A stretch of DNA of 64,000 nucleotides. Source: Vibrio jasicida CAIM 1864 = LMG 25398 (GTDB lineage: Bacteria; Pseudomonadota; Gammaproteobacteria; Enterobacterales; Vibrionaceae). The position numbers and the translations under genes are program-made. The stretch lies in assembly GCF_000400365.1 (NCBI RefSeq), contig NZ_BAOG01000063.1, positions 186,001 to 250,000 of the forward strand, read 5' to 3'. The notes beneath the pieces were generated by a model. The model made no database searches. It was not told where the DNA came from and was given only the letters and a program-made list of their open reading frames with translations. Positions 1 through 7,726 of this stretch are shown here, in pieces (the stretch's first letter is position 1; each line of letters opens with the position of its first letter).

Positions 1-475
1 CAGCGATACCGCGACCCACATTGAGATCTACAAAGCGTTCCCACAAGTGGGCGGCGTGGTGCACACCCACTCACGCAGCGCAACGATTTGGGCGCAAGCA
101 GGGATTGATATTCCTGCGCTGGGCACGACTCATGCCGACTACTTCTACGGCGACATTCCATGTACTCGCAAGCTCTCACAACGCGAAATTGCCGAAGAGT
201 ACGAGAAGAACACTGGCTTAGTGATAGTGGAAGAGTTTCGTCAACGCCGCATCGATCCAATGGCAGTGCCAAGCGTGATTGTAGCAGGGCATGCGCCTTT
301 CTCTTGGGGCACTAACGCCGATGATGCCGTGCACAACGCAGTGGTATTGGAAGAGATTTCTGCCATGGCATTAGCAACACGTTCACTCAACAGTGGCATC
401 AAGATCCAGCCTGAGCTTTCAGACAAACACTACCTGCGTAAGCACGGTGAAAACGCCTACTACGGGCAGAGGTAA
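1..475 (+). CDS. ulaF: L-ribulose-5-phosphate 4-epimerase UlaF, 3' part only
   Basis: The 5' end lies outside the window; the reading frame is open from base 2 and gives the last 157 residues. UlaF-type class II aldolases interconvert L-ribulose 5-phosphate and D-xylulose 5-phosphate, the last step of anaerobic L-ascorbate breakdown. The zinc-ligand motif HTH is visible in VGGVVHTHS and the third His in VAGHAPFSWG. The C-terminal KHGxNAYYGQ is typical of the AraD/UlaF/SgbE group. The next three genes follow with gaps of 4 to 8 bases, and two of them (ulaD, ulaE) belong to the same pathway, which favours UlaF over AraD or SgbE. Family assignment is secure; the exact paralogue rests on context. 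Confidence 0.93.
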   Translation, partial: SDTATHIEIYKAFPQVGGVVHTHSRSATIWAQAGIDIPALGTTHADYFYGDIPCTRKLSQREIAEEYEKNTGLVIVEEFRQRRIDPMAVPSVIVAGHAPFSWGTNADDAVHNAVVLEEISAMALATRSLNSGIKIQPELSDKHYLRKHGENAYYGQR

Positions 476-479
476 CGAC

Positions 480-1301
480 ATGTACAAAGTGCTTGCTTTA
501 GATTTAGACGGAACTGTCCTCACCGATGAACACAGCATTCACCCAGAGGTGAAAAAAGCGATTCAAGAAGCGCAGCAGAAGTGTCACGTGGTGATTGTCA
601 CCGGACGCCATCACACTGCGGCACGTCCGTATTACGATGAGTTGGGTCTTACCACGCCTATCGTCTGCTGTAACGGCACTTATGTTTATGACTACCACAA
701 TGACCGAGTGCTCAAGCACAACTCCATCGATAAGGAAGACGCGCTGACGTTCATCGCCTTGGCGAAGGAGTTTCAGGTCAAGATGGTGATGTACGTAACC
801 GATGCCATGACGTACTCAAACTACAACCCAATTCACTACATGGAAGCGTTGGAAAAGTGGGCGAAAACCGCGCCTGAGCACCTTCAACCGAAGATCTACA
901 AAATCGACTCGTTCAGTGAAGAAGTGCGTAATACCGAGTTCGTGTGGAAATTCGTGGTGGAAGGCTTACCAAGCTCGGTAGAACGCTTAATTGAAAACCC
1001 ATGGGTGAAAGAGAAATTCAACGGCGAACGCTCGTGGTCGAATCGCATCGACTTCGCAGCAAAAGGCAACAGCAAAGGCTTAAGACTGGCGGAATACGTT
1101 TCTGAGCTGGGTTATCACCCGAATCATGTCATTGCCGTGGGCGATAACCACAATGATATTTCCATGCTCCGTTACGCCGGATTAGGTGTTGCCATGAATA
1201 ACGCAGACGAGACGGTACGCTCAAGCGCCCGTTTGGTGTGCGAAACCGATAACAATAACGACGGCTTAGCTCGTCTGATACGTGAAAAAATTCAAGGATA
1301 A
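480..1301 (+). CDS. Cof-type HAD-IIB phosphatase inside the ula operon
   Basis: This 273-residue protein is a HAD superfamily IIB (Cof/YidA/SupH type) sugar-phosphate phosphatase. Motif I is DLDGTVLTD near residues 8-16, motif II is VTGRHH, and motif IV is GDNHNDISML near the C terminus, so both catalytic aspartates are present. Longer in-frame starts exist inside ulaF, but the ATG four bases after the ulaF stop gives the canonical N terminus just before motif I. It sits between ulaF and ulaD with gaps of 4 and 5 bases, so it is cotranscribed. A role in clearing phosphorylated ascorbate intermediates is an inference; the substrate is unknown. Confidence 0.9.
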   Translation: MYKVLALDLDGTVLTDEHSIHPEVKKAIQEAQQKCHVVIVTGRHHTAARPYYDELGLTTPIVCCNGTYVYDYHNDRVLKHNSIDKEDALTFIALAKEFQVKMVMYVTDAMTYSNYNPIHYMEALEKWAKTAPEHLQPKIYKIDSFSEEVRNTEFVWKFVVEGLPSSVERLIENPWVKEKFNGERSWSNRIDFAAKGNSKGLRLAEYVSELGYHPNHVIAVGDNHNDISMLRYAGLGVAMNNADETVRSSARLVCETDNNNDGLARLIREKIQG

Positions 1302-1306
1302 GCATC

Positions 1307-1954
1307 ATGACCAAACCAATGATTCAAATCGCTCTAGACCAAACTAACCTAACTGACGCCGTGGCGGTTGCAAGCAATGTACACAGCTATGTTGATGTGA
1401 TTGAAGTGGGCACCATTCTCGCGTTCGCAGAAGGGATGAATGCGGTCTCAACACTGCGTAAGAACCACCCAGACCATATTCTAGTGTGCGATATGAAGAC
1501 CACTGATGGCGGCGCTATTTTGTCTCGCATGGCGTTTGAAGCTGGCGCTGACTGGATTACGGTCTCAGCCGCAGCGCACATTGCGACCATCGAAGCGTGT
1601 AAGAAAGTGGCGGATGAATTTAGTGGCGAAATCCAAATCGAAATCTACGGCAACTGGACGATGGAAGATGCGCAAGCGTGGGTGGATCTCGGTATCACTC
1701 AAGCGATTTACCACCGTTCTCGCGATGCAGAGTTGGCAGGGATTGGCTGGACAGATGCTGACATCAACAAGATGCGTCAACTCTCTGAGCTAGGTATCGA
1801 GCTCTCTATCACGGGCGGTATCGTGCCAGAAGACATCTACCTGTTCGAAGGCATCAAAGCGAAAACCTTTATCGCAGGTCGTGCATTGGCGGGCGACAAA
1901 GGGCAAGAAACCGCAGAAGCATTAAAAGCGCAAATCGACCGTTACTGGAACTAG
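1307..1954 (+). CDS. ulaD: 3-keto-L-gulonate-6-phosphate decarboxylase UlaD
   Basis: 215 residues, the normal length for the family. UlaD converts 3-keto-L-gulonate 6-phosphate to L-xylulose 5-phosphate and CO2 in the cytoplasm. It belongs to the OMP decarboxylase superfamily: the N-terminal IALDQTN holds the substrate Asp, the DMKTTDGG segment is the DxKxxD metal/catalytic motif, and SITGGI and FIAGRAL near the C terminus form the phosphate-binding loops. Its place between a HAD phosphatase and ulaE supports the ascorbate pathway rather than the hexulose-phosphate synthase branch. Confidence 0.95.
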   Translation: MTKPMIQIALDQTNLTDAVAVASNVHSYVDVIEVGTILAFAEGMNAVSTLRKNHPDHILVCDMKTTDGGAILSRMAFEAGADWITVSAAAHIATIEACKKVADEFSGEIQIEIYGNWTMEDAQAWVDLGITQAIYHRSRDAELAGIGWTDADINKMRQLSELGIELSITGGIVPEDIYLFEGIKAKTFIAGRALAGDKGQETAEALKAQIDRYWN

Positions 1955-1962
1955 GGGGCGAC

Positions 1963-2844
1963 ATGTATCAGAACCTACAACGTCATCGTGTTGGCTTGTA
2001 TGAGAAAGCGTTGCCGAACGAGTTGAGCTGGGAAGAAAAGCTCAGCGTGACCAAAGAATTAGGCTTCGACTTTCTTGAGATCTCGGTGGATGAATCAGAC
2101 GAGCGCCGCAGCCGCTTAGATTGGGACGACGAGACGATCTACGCCCTGCGTCACCAGTGCGAACGTTATGGCATGCCATTGCAGTCGATGTGTTTGAGCG
2201 CGCACCGCAAGTTCCCGTTTGGCTCGGCTGATCCGAAGATACGCGAGCAAGCCGTGCTGCACATGGAAAAGGCGATCGCATTGGCGTACAAACTTGGCAT
2301 CCGTACCATTCAATTAGCTGGCTACGATGTGTATTACGAGCCAGCAAACCGTGCCACGCATTTGCGTTTTATTGAAGGTATGAAGGAAGCGGCGAAACTG
2401 GCAGAGCGCGCAGGTGTGATGCTTGCTGTTGAAATCATGGACACCGATTACCTCAACTCATTGAGTAAGTTCGAAGTGCTCAATCGCGAAGTGAATTCGC
2501 CGTATTTCACTGCTTATCCAGACGTGGGCAATATCTCTGGTTGGAACTATGACGTGTGTACTGAGCTGAAATTGAGTAAGCCACACATTACCCAAATCCA
2601 CCTTAAAGACACGTATCGCGTGACGCCGGAATACAAAGGTCAGTTCCGCGATCTGGTGATTGGTGATGGTGAAGTGAACTTCGATGCCATCTTCCGCACA
2701 CTCAAAGAGACAGACTGCGTCGTGCCACTGGTGATTGAGATGTGGGCGCAAGATGAACATTGGCGTGCGCACATTCAAACCGCCCAACAGCGCTTAAATC
2801 AAGCGTGTGATCATGCGGAATTACCAAGGTTGTTTGCCGCATAA
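1963..2844 (+). CDS. ulaE: L-ribulose-5-phosphate 3-epimerase UlaE
   Basis: 293 residues; a TIM-barrel epimerase of the xylose-isomerase-like superfamily that turns L-xylulose 5-phosphate into L-ribulose 5-phosphate, the substrate of UlaF. Visible motifs are the N-terminal GLYEKALP, the metal-binding Glu in AVEIMDTDYLNS, YPDVGNISGW, the IHLKDT segment and the final catalytic Glu in PLVIEMW. A GGGG-containing Shine-Dalgarno lies just before the ATG and the gap from ulaD is 8 bases. It is the last gene of the visible operon and is followed by a run of hairpins. Confidence 0.95.
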   Translation: MYQNLQRHRVGLYEKALPNELSWEEKLSVTKELGFDFLEISVDESDERRSRLDWDDETIYALRHQCERYGMPLQSMCLSAHRKFPFGSADPKIREQAVLHMEKAIALAYKLGIRTIQLAGYDVYYEPANRATHLRFIEGMKEAAKLAERAGVMLAVEIMDTDYLNSLSKFEVLNREVNSPYFTAYPDVGNISGWNYDVCTELKLSKPHITQIHLKDTYRVTPEYKGQFRDLVIGDGEVNFDAIFRTLKETDCVVPLVIEMWAQDEHWRAHIQTAQQRLNQACDHAELPRLFAA

Positions 2845-2877
2845 TTCTTTCTGGGTCGTATAGACACTTACATGCTC

Positions 2878-2998
2878 CGGTGCTCGTTATTGGGCACCGT
2901 TTTCCCATCGTGGGAACGTGCAGTTTTTGACCCTCGTGAAAACTGCACTCTTTCGTTTCATTGGTTGACTTACCATCAGGGTTGGCGCAAAGTTGCGC
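2878..2998 (+). other. Four tandem hairpins after the ula operon
   Basis: Four perfect inverted repeats follow ulaE in a row: CGGTGC/GCACCG (2878-2899, then TTTT), TTCCCA/TGGGAA (2902-2916), GTGCAGTTTT/AAAACTGCAC (2918-2948, then TCTTTC) and GCGCAA/TTGCGC (2985-2998). The first and third have T-rich 3' flanks and could terminate the operon. The function of the whole array is inferred. Confidence 0.6.
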
Positions 2999-3027
2999 TT
3001 TGTCGTTATGAAACCCTGTTAATCTGA

Positions 3028-3456
3028 ATGAAATTACTCCATCTGCAACTTTTCTGGTACGAAAAACATCACACCCTATTGGAGATGGAAGACCTGCCAA
3101 TTCTTACCCCAGCGCAAGAGCAAGAACTGCGTGAGTGGGCGAAAACACGCCGCAAAATCCTCAGCTACGAAGTGCATCAACAGCCTTGGGTAAAAGTGAA
3201 CGTCGACGGTTTCTCATCGATTTTAGAGCTCAAACCAAATGGTACGCTGATGGAAAAAGACTTGTTCAGTGAGCGTGGTTTACAGGGCTTATGGAAGGTC
3301 AGCGACGGCTTCTTGTTCATCAAAGTCATCAGCGGTGAATTCATCGTCGAATACCAAATTGTTGGTCATACAGAAAACAATGTGCACAGTGGTATCGAGT
3401 ACATCAATGGCAAAATCAGCACCTACAGCAAATTTGCCAAACTCGCGAATAATTAA
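3028..3456 (+). CDS. Uncharacterised 142-residue protein
   Basis: I do not recognise the family. The protein has no signal peptide or membrane segment. Its N-terminal half is helical and charged (LTPAQEQELREWAKTRRKI), and the C-terminal half alternates hydrophobic and polar residues, with LWKVSDGFLFIKV and EFIVEYQIVGH suggesting a small beta domain. The ATG at 3028 lacks a clear Shine-Dalgarno; an internal Met at 3085 is directly preceded by GGAG with no spacing, so it is not better. The gene stands alone between the ula hairpins and its own terminator at 3479. Confidence 0.75.
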   Translation: MKLLHLQLFWYEKHHTLLEMEDLPILTPAQEQELREWAKTRRKILSYEVHQQPWVKVNVDGFSSILELKPNGTLMEKDLFSERGLQGLWKVSDGFLFIKVISGEFIVEYQIVGHTENNVHSGIEYINGKISTYSKFAKLANN

Positions 3457-3478
3457 GCCGATTCAATTCGATGTAGAG

Positions 3479-3504
3479 AAAGGAGCCAAAGTGCTCCTTT
3501 TTTG
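3479..3504 (+). terminator. Rho-independent terminator
   Basis: AAAGGAGC pairs with GCTCCTTT across a six-base loop, followed by a T run. It closes the gene ending at 3456. Confidence 0.88.
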
Positions 3505-3607
3505 TTGTGGATAGAAAATCCCAACTATTCTTACTTCAAGCAATGAAATCAATGCGTTAATATCCAAGTCATCATCTTATTTCAAACAGTAGCAGGAGGC
3601 ATGAATC

Positions 3608-4474
3608 GTGTCTGAAAAAATATCGACGTCGGCGCTGGCAAAAATGCGTCAGATGGAAGCTAAGCTGCTGTTTGCGGATCTCAAACGCGCTGGTTACATC
3701 GTTCGCCAAGACGAGAAATGGATTTTGACCGAAGAGGGCGCCAAGTTTGGCGGTGAGTATGTCGATCACCCTAAATTCGGGCAGTTCATTGTTTGGCCGA
3801 CCAACTTGCACATCGAGCTTGCCGCAACGTCTGGAAAAACTTACAGCGCAACCCAGTTGGGCGAGAAGCTGAAGCTCAATGCCAAGCGCATGAACCAGCT
3901 GTTAAGTGAATTAGGCTGGATCAGCAAATCCGAAGAAGGTTGGAGTTTAACCGAAGCCGGAATTCGCGCTGGTGGTCAACAGAGAGCCGATAAAGAGTCT
4001 CAGAACACCTTTGTGGTGTGGCACGACGTAGTGCTGCGTAACAAGCGTCTCAAGCAGTCTGTGATTGAGTTTTTAGGTCAAGATGCCGAGTCCCATTCCA
4101 CAGATAAGTCGTTTTCTAGTTTTCGCCAGAAGTTTGAAGCCAAGCACCGCACATTGGACGGACACTACGTTCGTTCTAAAGGGGAGCTTCTGATCGATAA
4201 CTGGCTGTACTTGGCAGGAGTAGTGCACGCTTACGAGCGCCAACTGCCGATCGACCAAGACGTGACAAGCGATTTCTACCTACCAGGCGGCAAAGTCTAT
4301 TTGCAGTTTTGGGGCAGCGATTCTGGCGAGATGTTAGAAGCGGAGCGAGAGAAGATTCGTGCAGTTTACGAGCAGCATAACTTCAACCTCATTGAGGTCG
4401 AACCGAGTGAGTTAGATAAGCTCGATGAGGTATTGCCGAAACGTCTGCGCCAGTTTGGTATTCAAGCTTATTAA
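3608..4474 (+). CDS. Duplicated antirepressor-like domain fused to a nuclease-like domain
   Basis: 288 residues from a GTG start with AGGAGG eight bases upstream; an ATG at 3601 is out of frame and stops after four codons. Two copies of one module are visible. Copy 1 (about residues 20-65) has WILTEEGAKFGGEY then FIVWPTNL; copy 2 (about 78-140) has a helix-turn-helix-like ATQLGEKLKLNAKRMNQLLSELGW followed by WSLTEAGIRAGGQQ and FVVWHDVVL. This resembles the C-terminal domain of phage antirepressors. Residues about 180-260 look like a PD-(D/E)XK (DUF559-type) fold: RSKGELLIDNWL, TSDFYLP and VYLQFWG, but the usual catalytic Glu before xxG appears as Gln. No phage genes are nearby. Function unknown; domain reading is inference. 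Confidence 0.8.
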   Translation: MSEKISTSALAKMRQMEAKLLFADLKRAGYIVRQDEKWILTEEGAKFGGEYVDHPKFGQFIVWPTNLHIELAATSGKTYSATQLGEKLKLNAKRMNQLLSELGWISKSEEGWSLTEAGIRAGGQQRADKESQNTFVVWHDVVLRNKRLKQSVIEFLGQDAESHSTDKSFSSFRQKFEAKHRTLDGHYVRSKGELLIDNWLYLAGVVHAYERQLPIDQDVTSDFYLPGGKVYLQFWGSDSGEMLEAEREKIRAVYEQHNFNLIEVEPSELDKLDEVLPKRLRQFGIQAY

Positions 4475-4535
4475 ACGCCTCGCTAACGGTTGTTTAAATT
4501 CCTACACCTTCAAACCTGCCAGTCTTTAAAAACGA

Positions 4536-4564
4536 AAAAACCCGTGATGACTCACGGGTTTTGT
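4536..4564. terminator. Bidirectional terminator
   Basis: CCCGTGA (4541-4547) pairs with TCACGGG (4552-4558), with A tract before and T tract after, between two convergent genes (end at 4474 and nagB end at 4601). It can serve both. Confidence 0.9.
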
Positions 4565-4600
4565 GTATTCAGCGTTTATCTTTGGTTGTTATCCGAAGGA

Positions 4601-5401
4601 TTAGAAACCTTTGATGTTTTCCGCTTCTAGCTCAGAGAAGTACTTAACTGTCTTCACTTTAAGCTCTTGTTGTGAAGGCTCATCACAAACGATCACTGCT
4701 TTAGGGTGTAGTTGAAGTGCAGAAACCGTCCATAGATGGTTCACGCTGCCTTCTACCGCTGCTTGTAGAGCAAGTGCTTTGTTGTGACCTGTTACTAGGA
4801 TCATCACTTCTTGAGCGTCTAGTAGTGTGCCAACACCGATAGTTAGTGCGTACTTAGGAACTTGGTTGATGTCGCCATCGAAGAAACGAGAGTTCGCGAT
4901 ACGAGTGTCTTCAGTTAGTGTCTTGATGCGAGTGCGAGAAGACAGAGAAGATGCTGGCTCGTTGAATGCGATGTGACCGTCGTTACCTACGCCGCCCATG
5001 AACAGGTTGATCTTGCCGTAAGACTTGATTTTGTCTTCGTAGCGTTGGCATTCCGCTTCGTGATCTTCCGCGTTACCGTTAAGAAGGTTGATGTTCGCTT
5101 CTTGGATGTTTACGTGGTTGAAGAAGTTGGTGTACATGAATGAACGGTATGATTCTGGGTGATCCGCAGGGATACCGATGTATTCGTCCATGTTGAAAGT
5201 CACAACGTGTTCGAAGCTCACTTCACCAGCTTGGTAAAGTTCGATCAATGCTTTGTAAGTTGCTAGAGGAGTGCCACCTGTAGGTAGACCCAGAACGAAC
5301 GGACGCTCAGCAGTTGGTTTGAAGTCGTTGATGCGCTTAGCGATGTGTGCTGCTGCCCACTTGCCTACTTGTGCTGCTTGAGCTAACGGGATAAGTCTCA
5401 T
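4601..5401 (-). CDS. nagB: Glucosamine-6-phosphate deaminase NagB
   Basis: 266 residues, the family length. NagB converts glucosamine 6-phosphate to fructose 6-phosphate and ammonia, feeding chitin- and GlcNAc-derived sugar into glycolysis. Motifs: PTGGTPLATYKAL (phosphate loop), FNMDEYIGI with the catalytic Asp, and GVGNDGHIAFNEPASS with the catalytic Asp/His/Glu set. The SSRTRIKTLTEDTR segment keeps the Arg/Lys residues that bind the allosteric activator GlcNAc-6-P in E. coli. The gene is monocistronic here, without nagA or nagC beside it. With the chitinase and LPMO in the same window, it completes intracellular use of chitin sugars. Confidence 0.97.
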   Translation of the reverse strand: MRLIPLAQAAQVGKWAAAHIAKRINDFKPTAERPFVLGLPTGGTPLATYKALIELYQAGEVSFEHVVTFNMDEYIGIPADHPESYRSFMYTNFFNHVNIQEANINLLNGNAEDHEAECQRYEDKIKSYGKINLFMGGVGNDGHIAFNEPASSLSSRTRIKTLTEDTRIANSRFFDGDINQVPKYALTIGVGTLLDAQEVMILVTGHNKALALQAAVEGSVNHLWTVSALQLHPKAVIVCDEPSQQELKVKTVKYFSELEAENIKGF

Positions 5402-5775
5402 TTTGTGCCCCTAGTTATTGGAATTTAAGATGTTCTGAAACATTAATTCGCATTATAAAATAAGTAATGTTGAACTGCTATTGTTTTAGGTCAAAAATTT
5501 GCTTTTTCTTTAACCAATGTTGCTTTTCTGGGCGATTTTTACGTTTGCTTCGAGTTGAATCTATGCAAAGCCGTGAAGCAAGCCTAGTTGATTAGCATGT
5601 AAAATTTATGACTGAAATTAAGTTTTTTGGCTGAACGAGCGAGCCGAATTGAATGGAGTTACGTAGGAGAAAGGGAAGAAAAATGCCGAAGTTATGATCT
5701 CACGCAATCTATGGTGTGGCACGGCGTTTCTTCCTTATCCATACTTTAAGTGTGTTTATTGCTGAGGGAATCGCA
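5402..5775. other. Intergenic region upstream of nagB
   Basis: This 374-base gap holds the divergent promoters of nagB (leftward) and of the small gene at 5776 (rightward). I see no further ORF or RNA gene. It is AT-rich near nagB (5440-5520). Confidence 0.6.
5443..5463 (-). promoter_or_regulatory. Possible NagC-type operator upstream of nagB
   Basis: On the minus strand an imperfect inverted repeat with TTATTTT on one side and AATTAA on the other, with a GC step near the centre, lies 42-62 bases before the nagB ATG. NagC sites in enterics have TTATTT/AAATAA arms around such a core. The match is only partial, so this is a weak call. Confidence 0.25.
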
Positions 5776-6027
5776 ATGAAAAACGAATTAGACGCAACCA
5801 AAGTGCTCCAAGCATACGAATGTGTGATGAACAACGGCACGCCTACTGAGTTTGGCAAGATGTATGAAGGGATAGAGGCCTATTCTGATTACGATGGCTA
5901 TAACGTGTTTCTGAGAGGCAATGGTGTGGAGCTTACGGTGGGGTTCCACAACACCTATCATTTGGAATATGACCAAGAGCATCTGAAAGACAGCTTCTTG
6001 AAGAAGGTAGCCATGTTGGCGAAATAA
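5776..6027 (+). CDS. DUF3081-like small protein
   Basis: 83 residues from the ATG at 5776, preceded by GAGGGA eight bases upstream; a longer frame from 5716 has no ribosome site. The sequence has the pattern I associate with DUF3081: an N-terminal helix (KNELDATKVLQAYECV), FGKMYEGIEAYSDYDGYNVFL, and GVELTVGFHNTYHLEY. It is a soluble acidic protein with no membrane segment. Function is unknown in all members I know of. It is monocistronic, with a terminator at 6059. Confidence 0.8.
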   Translation: MKNELDATKVLQAYECVMNNGTPTEFGKMYEGIEAYSDYDGYNVFLRGNGVELTVGFHNTYHLEYDQEHLKDSFLKKVAMLAK

Positions 6028-6058
6028 TCGCTCGCCAAATAGTTGTTCGGAAAAAATG

Positions 6059-6092
6059 AAAAGCCCTTAGGAATGGTCACCTTCGGGCTTTT
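6059..6092 (+). terminator. Rho-independent terminator
   Basis: AAAAGCCC (6059-6066) pairs with GGGCTTTT (6085-6092). It follows the gene ending at 6027 and could also act on leftward transcription from maoP. Confidence 0.8.
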
Positions 6093-6170
6093 GGAAAAGA
6101 AATGGTTTTGCAACACCACCAAGTTGTATTTTTTGGCGGCTTAGCCAAGCATTATAACTCGGCTATTCGA

Positions 6171-6524
6171 TTAATCGTCTTCTGCTAGGCTCTCTTCCGC
6201 ATAATCATCTGTCGCTTCTTGTTTGTTACGTCCATTTAGCGTGTGGAAGCGCTTGCGACCACGAGCTAGCTGTACGTATTTTAGCCAAGTGCGCTCGATC
6301 TTAGTTTTCGCTTTGCCTGGGTTTTCGAGAACTTTTACGAAGTGTTTTTCTTCGCTGTTCTCAGGTGTCAACTCGCCTGACTCTAAGCCAAGCATAGTAT
6401 CCCCATAAATTGTTAGGATTTCCTCTTCTGAAAGAGTAAAATCGCCAGACTTTGCAAAGCCGCGTGGGAATTTTACGTTGTCGTAAAAACGTTTTTTGCC
6501 ATGACGAAATTCAGTGTCAGACAT
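6171..6524 (-). CDS. maoP: Macrodomain Ori organisation protein MaoP (YifE, DUF413)
   Basis: 117 residues from the ATG at 6524, chosen because the family begins MSDTEFRHGKKRFYDN and a GAGG lies nine bases upstream; the frame can be extended 33 codons but that stretch is unrelated. The N-terminal FYDNVKFPRGFAKSGDFT and central WLKYVQLARGRKRFHTL are hallmark DUF413 segments. In E. coli MaoP, together with the cis site maoS, organises the Ori macrodomain. As in E. coli, the gene is divergent from hdfR. The acidic tail (residues about 105-117) is a local feature. Confidence 0.92.
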   Translation of the reverse strand: MSDTEFRHGKKRFYDNVKFPRGFAKSGDFTLSEEEILTIYGDTMLGLESGELTPENSEEKHFVKVLENPGKAKTKIERTWLKYVQLARGRKRFHTLNGRNKQEATDDYAEESLAEDD

Positions 6525-6672
6525 ATCAACAGCCTCTGTAACCGTTATTGATGAATGTGATGAATTACGGCGAAAATTAGGCGCAAAGCTAACAAAAGAA
6601 AAACAAAACTTTTTTGTCGTCAAAATTTTAATTAGTTGTTAATCTGGTTTTATATTGACCAGGAGATGGTTT

Positions 6673-7566
6673 ATGGATGTAAAGGTCTTTCGAACATTTT
6701 TAGAGCTGGCAAAGGTTCGTCACTTCGGACGAGCTGCTGAGAACTTGTATATTACACAAGCTGCGGTGAGCGCACGCATCAAACAATTGGAAAGTTATTT
6801 CGATACGCAGTTGTTTATTCGTGATCGAAATAACATAAAGTTGACCTCCGCAGGTGAGCGTTTAATAGGCTATGCAGAGGTGATGGTTACCACTTTGCAG
6901 CAAGCCAAGCTCGAATTATCCCTCGAAGATGGTAAAGCGTTACAGCTGACCATGGGGGGAACGCCAAACATTTGGGATGCTTACTTACAAAACTGTCTAA
7001 GTGTTGTTACTGACTCTTTCGGCGGTTATGGCTTTATGGCGGAAGTCATGGGCCGTGAGATGCTAAGCCGCAGCCTACTTGAGCGCACGCTAGATATGGC
7101 GTTTGCTTTCGACCAAATCAAAGCGGATGAGCTGAACTGTAAAAAAGTCGCTGATGTGGTGCTTGTGTTGGTTTCAACTAAGCCAGATTGTTTAGAAACC
7201 GTATTTGAGCAGAAATACGTTTACGTAGATTGGGGCACACGCTTTGCGTCTGAGCATGCAGAGCGCCACCCTAAAATCCCTGCGCCTTACCTTCGCACTT
7301 CTACCGCGCGTATTGCGTTAGACTTCGTTTTGGAGAAGGGCGGCAGTGCTTACCTACCGGTGTCTCTGGTTGAGCCGTTCATTGCAAGCGGGCAGCTTCA
7401 CAAGGTATCTGGCGTAGAAGATTGGTACCGTCCTATCTATTTGAGCTATCGCAAAGCCAGCACGTCTGTAGAAGCGATTAAGCAGGTTGAAGAAATCGTG
7501 AAAGAGATTGACCCGTTAACGGCGTACAGCTTGCAGCAAATTGCGGACATTCCGGCAGACGAGTAA
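6673..7566 (+). CDS. hdfR: LysR-family regulator HdfR
   Basis: 297 residues from the ATG at 6673, with AGGAG eight bases upstream. The N-terminal winged helix-turn-helix (residues 1-60) reads VRHFGRAAENLYITQAAVS, which is close to HdfR of E. coli, the H-NS-dependent repressor of flhDC. The remainder is a LysR substrate-binding domain. Divergent pairing with maoP matches the E. coli arrangement and is the main support for the name over a generic LysR. The 148-base intergenic region is AT-rich and presumably carries both promoters. Targets in Vibrio are not visible. Confidence 0.88.
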   Translation: MDVKVFRTFLELAKVRHFGRAAENLYITQAAVSARIKQLESYFDTQLFIRDRNNIKLTSAGERLIGYAEVMVTTLQQAKLELSLEDGKALQLTMGGTPNIWDAYLQNCLSVVTDSFGGYGFMAEVMGREMLSRSLLERTLDMAFAFDQIKADELNCKKVADVVLVLVSTKPDCLETVFEQKYVYVDWGTRFASEHAERHPKIPAPYLRTSTARIALDFVLEKGGSAYLPVSLVEPFIASGQLHKVSGVEDWYRPIYLSYRKASTSVEAIKQVEEIVKEIDPLTAYSLQQIADIPADE

Positions 7567-7599
7567 TTTCTGCTTTTGCGATCCAGTGCAAATTTAAAC

Positions 7600-7634
7600 G
7601 AAAGCCCTTTGGTATAAACCAAGGGGCTTTCTGT
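7600..7634. terminator. Bidirectional terminator after hdfR
   Basis: AAAGCCC.TTTGGT pairs with ACCAAGGGGCTTT across a short AT loop (about 7601-7630), between convergent hdfR and the DoxX gene. Confidence 0.85.
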
Positions 7635-7726
7635 ATTGGTTTGCGTAAATTTACAGATGTTTATAAATTCAGCGTGATGCTTGAAGCGAGAGTCATGGCA
7701 GAATTTAGGCTCATGAAGAACCTGCT

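Noticed and set aside
3608..4474. Prophage remnant suggested by antirepressor-like modules
   Set aside because: No integrase, structural, lysis or att-like sequences nearby; the flanks are ordinary housekeeping genes with matching composition.
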